Shown in pieces: positions 6,380-8,486 of a stretch of 8,486 nucleotides of DNA. The position numbers and the translations under genes were made by a program. The stretch lies in contig NHHR02000002.1 of assembly GCA_002170885.2 (NCBI GenBank), positions 1-8,486 on the forward strand, in the 5' to 3' direction. The notes beneath the pieces are model-generated. The model was not told the DNA's origin. It did not search any database and saw only the letters and a program-made list of their open reading frames with translations. The DNA is from Rhizobiales bacterium TMED168 (GTDB taxonomy: Bacteria; Pseudomonadota; Alphaproteobacteria; MED-G09). The stretch's first letter is position 1. Each line of letters begins with the position of its first letter.

Positions 6380-7876
6380 TTAAACTCTTTTTTTTCTTGG
6401 TCTATCACTTGCTTTAGGCTGCTTGTTAAAAGACTTTTTTCTCCCAGCCTTTTGTCTAGTGTTATTTCTACCGTCAGATAAATCTTCACTAGAATTATTC
6501 TCCTTAATTTTTTCTAGTTTTGAATAAAACTTTTTATTTTTATTTTTATTTTTATTTTTTTTTACTCTTTTTTTCTTTTTATTAATTTTTTCAGATCGAT
6601 TTTTACCTTCATTATCAAATTTATAGTTAAGTTTATTTAATTTTTTTTCTTTCAAGGATTTATTTTTATTTCTCGATCGTGAATTTCTTTTTTTCTTTGG
6701 TGATGAAAATTTATTATCATCCATTGGATCATAAAAAGTCTCCTTTCTTGTTCCGTCCTCTAAAACCTTTTCTCTTGGTATTTTCTGATTAATAAGCTTT
6801 TCAATATCTCTTAAATACAAGACTTCAGAATTATCGCATAAAGAAATAGCAATACCATCACTTCCTGCTCTAGCAGTCCTACCAATGCGATGAACATAAG
6901 ACTCTGGAATATTAGGCATATCGAAATTAACAACATGTGAAACTTCATCAATATCAAGCCCACGGGCAGCAATATCGGTTGCTACTAAAATATTAATCTT
7001 ATCTTTTTTAAACATATCAAGAGAACGCTGACGTTGACCCATACTTTTATTGCCATGAATAGCTGTTGAATTAATACCTTTTTCTTTTAAGTATCTTACA
7101 ATTTTATCAGCGCCATGTTTAGTTCTGGTAAAGACAATAGCCTTAAATACTCCTGTTAGTATCTCTACTAATAATTGTTTCTTTAAAGGTCTATCAGTTA
7201 ATAATATCTTTTGATTAATTTTTTCAATTGGTCTTGATTGCTGCCCAATACTTACATCAATGGGGTCAATTAAAAATTCACTGGCTAAATCTCTAACTTG
7301 TTTAGGCATAGTCGCTGAAAGTAATAGTGTCTGATGACCGTATGGTAGGAATTCCATTATACGTCTAATAGCTGGATAAAATCCCATATCCATCATTTGA
7401 TCAGCTTCATCAAGAATAACGGTATTTGTATCACTTAGAGAAATACTGTTAGTTGATAAATGATCTTCAAGTCTACCTGGCGTAGCAATTACAATATCTA
7501 GGCCCCTTGCTAAAGCCTTTATTTGTGCACCAGCCCTTGCCCCGCCCATAACAACAGTTTTTGAATGTGGTATAAATTTTCCATATATAGCTATATTTTG
7601 AAAGATTTGAGAAGCAAGCTCTCTAGTTGGAACAATGATTAGGTTAGTACATGTTTTTGGTTTTGCTCTTCTTTTTCCTTCCTCTAGTCTATGTAAAAGA
7701 GGCAGAACAAAGGCAGCTGTTTTCCCAGTTCCTGTTTGAGCTGTTCCAACAATATCTCTTCCGTCTAGCATTTTAGGTATAAGTTTTTTTTGAATAGGAG
7801 TTGGCGTTGTATAATTTTCTTTCTCAACCGCTTGAATAACTCTTTTATTTAATCCTAGGTCTTTAAATTCAGTCAA
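6380..7876 (-). CDS. rhlE: DEAD-box ATP-dependent RNA helicase, RhlE type
   Basis: A 498-residue RNA helicase likely to remodel RNA during ribosome assembly or mRNA turnover. All core motifs are present: Q-motif region TPTPIQ (24-29), motif I AQTGTGKT (46-53), PTRELA (83-88), TPGR (132-135), DEAD (156-159), SAT (187-189), IVFT (247-250), ATDIAARGLD (299-308) and HRIGRTAR (329-336). The two RecA-like domains end near 380. About 110 residues then form a basic, low-complexity tail rich in Lys, Asn, Arg and Ser, probably a disordered RNA-binding arm. The start codon is TTG at 7876, supported by GAGGAA four bases upstream; no in-frame ATG lies near. The gene follows tRNA-fMet by 64 bases on the same strand with no clear terminator between, so rRNA read-through may contribute to its expression. 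RhlE is favoured by the overall sequence; a CsdA/DeaD or SrmB assignment is less likely at this length. Confidence 0.9.
   Translation of the reverse strand: MTEFKDLGLNKRVIQAVEKENYTTPTPIQKKLIPKMLDGRDIVGTAQTGTGKTAAFVLPLLHRLEEGKRRAKPKTCTNLIIVPTRELASQIFQNIAIYGKFIPHSKTVVMGGARAGAQIKALARGLDIVIATPGRLEDHLSTNSISLSDTNTVILDEADQMMDMGFYPAIRRIMEFLPYGHQTLLLSATMPKQVRDLASEFLIDPIDVSIGQQSRPIEKINQKILLTDRPLKKQLLVEILTGVFKAIVFTRTKHGADKIVRYLKEKGINSTAIHGNKSMGQRQRSLDMFKKDKINILVATDIAARGLDIDEVSHVVNFDMPNIPESYVHRIGRTARAGSDGIAISLCDNSEVLYLRDIEKLINQKIPREKVLEDGTRKETFYDPMDDNKFSSPKKKRNSRSRNKNKSLKEKKLNKLNYKFDNEGKNRSEKINKKKKRVKKNKNKNKNKKFYSKLEKIKENNSSEDLSDGRNNTRQKAGRKKSFNKQPKASDRPRKKRV
6531..6563. repeat. Hexanucleotide tandem repeat in the helicase tail
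   Basis: Four perfect plus-strand copies of TTTTTA (6531-6554) run into a nine-T tract. On the coding strand this gives alternating Lys and Asn codons (KNKNKNKNKK, about residues 440-449). A six-base unit keeps the frame when copy number changes, so slippage would alter tail length without breaking the protein. The nine-T tract could shift the frame. Confidence 0.75.
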
Positions 7877-7880
7877 AATA

Positions 7881-7886
7881 TTCCTC
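7881..7886 (-). promoter_or_regulatory. Shine-Dalgarno site of the helicase gene, supporting a TTG start
   Basis: GAGGAA lies four bases upstream of TTG 7876. It is the clearest ribosome site in the window and the main reason for accepting a non-ATG start here. Confidence 0.65.
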
Positions 7887-7904
7887 GTTGGTTATTCAAA
7901 AGAA

Positions 7905-7926
7905 ATTATAAGTAAAAGGAATTATA
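7905..7926 (-). promoter_or_regulatory. Candidate -10 elements upstream of the helicase
   Basis: Two exact TATAAT hexamers occur on the minus strand, at 7910-7905 and 7926-7921. The nearer one would start transcription about 22 bases before the TTG codon. Neither has a convincing -35 hexamer 16-18 bases upstream, and both lie in A+T-rich DNA, so independent transcription of the helicase is possible but not shown. Confidence 0.3.
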
Positions 7927-7940
7927 AAAATTTTTGATTT

Positions 7941-8017
<77 letters not shown>

Positions 8018-8047
8018 TCAATTTAGGCTAGCTAATACTGTAAAGAG

Positions 8048-8199
8048 TTCAAATGTAATTTATAAGCCTGGCAACGACTTACTCTCCCACACCTTAAGAT
8101 GCAGTACCATCAGCGCTGAGAAGTTTAACGGTCGAGTTCGGGATGGGATCGTGTGTAGGCTTCTCGCTAAAATCACCAAGCCAATAAATTACATTTGAA
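8048..8199. repeat. Perfect 16-bp inverted repeat flanking 5S rRNA
   Basis: Bases 8048-8063 (ttcaaatgtaatttat) are the exact reverse complement of 8184-8199. The arms begin within three bases of the 5S ends and would extend helix I into a long precursor stem. This suggests a processing stem cut by an RNase during maturation. Confidence 0.85.
8066..8182 (-). rRNA. rrf: 5S ribosomal RNA
   Basis: About 117 bases on the minus strand carry the recognisable core CCCATCCCGAACTCG, the GCGCTGATGGTACTGC region and GTGGGAGAGTAAG. They end in TTGCCAGGC, which pairs with the 5' GGCTTGGTGA to form helix I. The exact mature ends are uncertain by a few bases. The large-subunit component lies between 23S and tRNA-fMet in one operon, with flanks that pair with each other. 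Confidence 0.95.
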
Positions 8200-8286
8200 A
8201 AAAGTAGAATTATTTTTTGTTCTTAATTAGTAGTTGTTTGTTATCATATCCGTTTTATTACCAATTGATGAAAATTGATAATGAGA

Positions 8287-8486
<200 letters not shown>

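Overview
The window is A+T-rich bacterial DNA, densely packed, with almost every gene on the minus strand. The best lineage clue is at the right end. Read on the minus strand, the order is 23S rRNA, 5S rRNA, initiator tRNA-fMet. A tRNA-fMet directly after 5S is the classic alphaproteobacterial rRNA operon layout. The 3' end of the 23S gene and the tRNA-fMet anticodon stem also resemble alphaproteobacterial sequences as I remember them. Low G+C, Lys/Asn/Ile-rich proteins and very short spacers suggest a streamlined marine alphaproteobacterium (SAR11, HIMB59 or AEGEAN-169-like). That placement is inference; no database was searched.

Layout from left to right: (1) bases 1-266 hold the C-terminal 87 residues of an unrecognised plus-strand protein. 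(2) A two-gene minus-strand unit follows, an SDR oxidoreductase and a class I-type DNA photolyase, with stop and start codons fused as TAATG. The photolyase end overlaps the plus-strand gene by 8 bp. (3) A three-gene minus-strand operon, 2526-6284, encodes in transcription order a GpgP-like HAD phosphatase, a GpgS-like glucosyl-3-phosphoglycerate synthase and a GH13 sucrose/glucosylglycerate phosphorylase-type enzyme. (4) A DEAD-box RNA helicase of RhlE type carries a long Lys/Asn-rich tail. (5) tRNA-fMet, 5S and the 3' end of 23S rRNA run off the right edge.

The central operon is the most coherent system. GpgS would join an activated glucose to 3-phosphoglycerate, GpgP would remove the phosphate to give glucosylglycerate, and the GH13 enzyme would split that compound with phosphate into glucose-1-phosphate and glycerate. 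Together they would make and recycle a nitrogen-free anionic compatible solute. The first two assignments rest on clear family motifs. The acceptor used by the phosphorylase is inferred mainly from its neighbours.

The helicase starts 64 bases after the tRNA, with no recognisable terminator between them, so it may be partly transcribed with the ribosomal RNAs. The 5S gene is bracketed by a perfect 16-bp inverted repeat that probably forms a processing stem. No mobile element, CRISPR array, integrase or phage gene was seen, and no gene-free stretch exceeds 300 bases.
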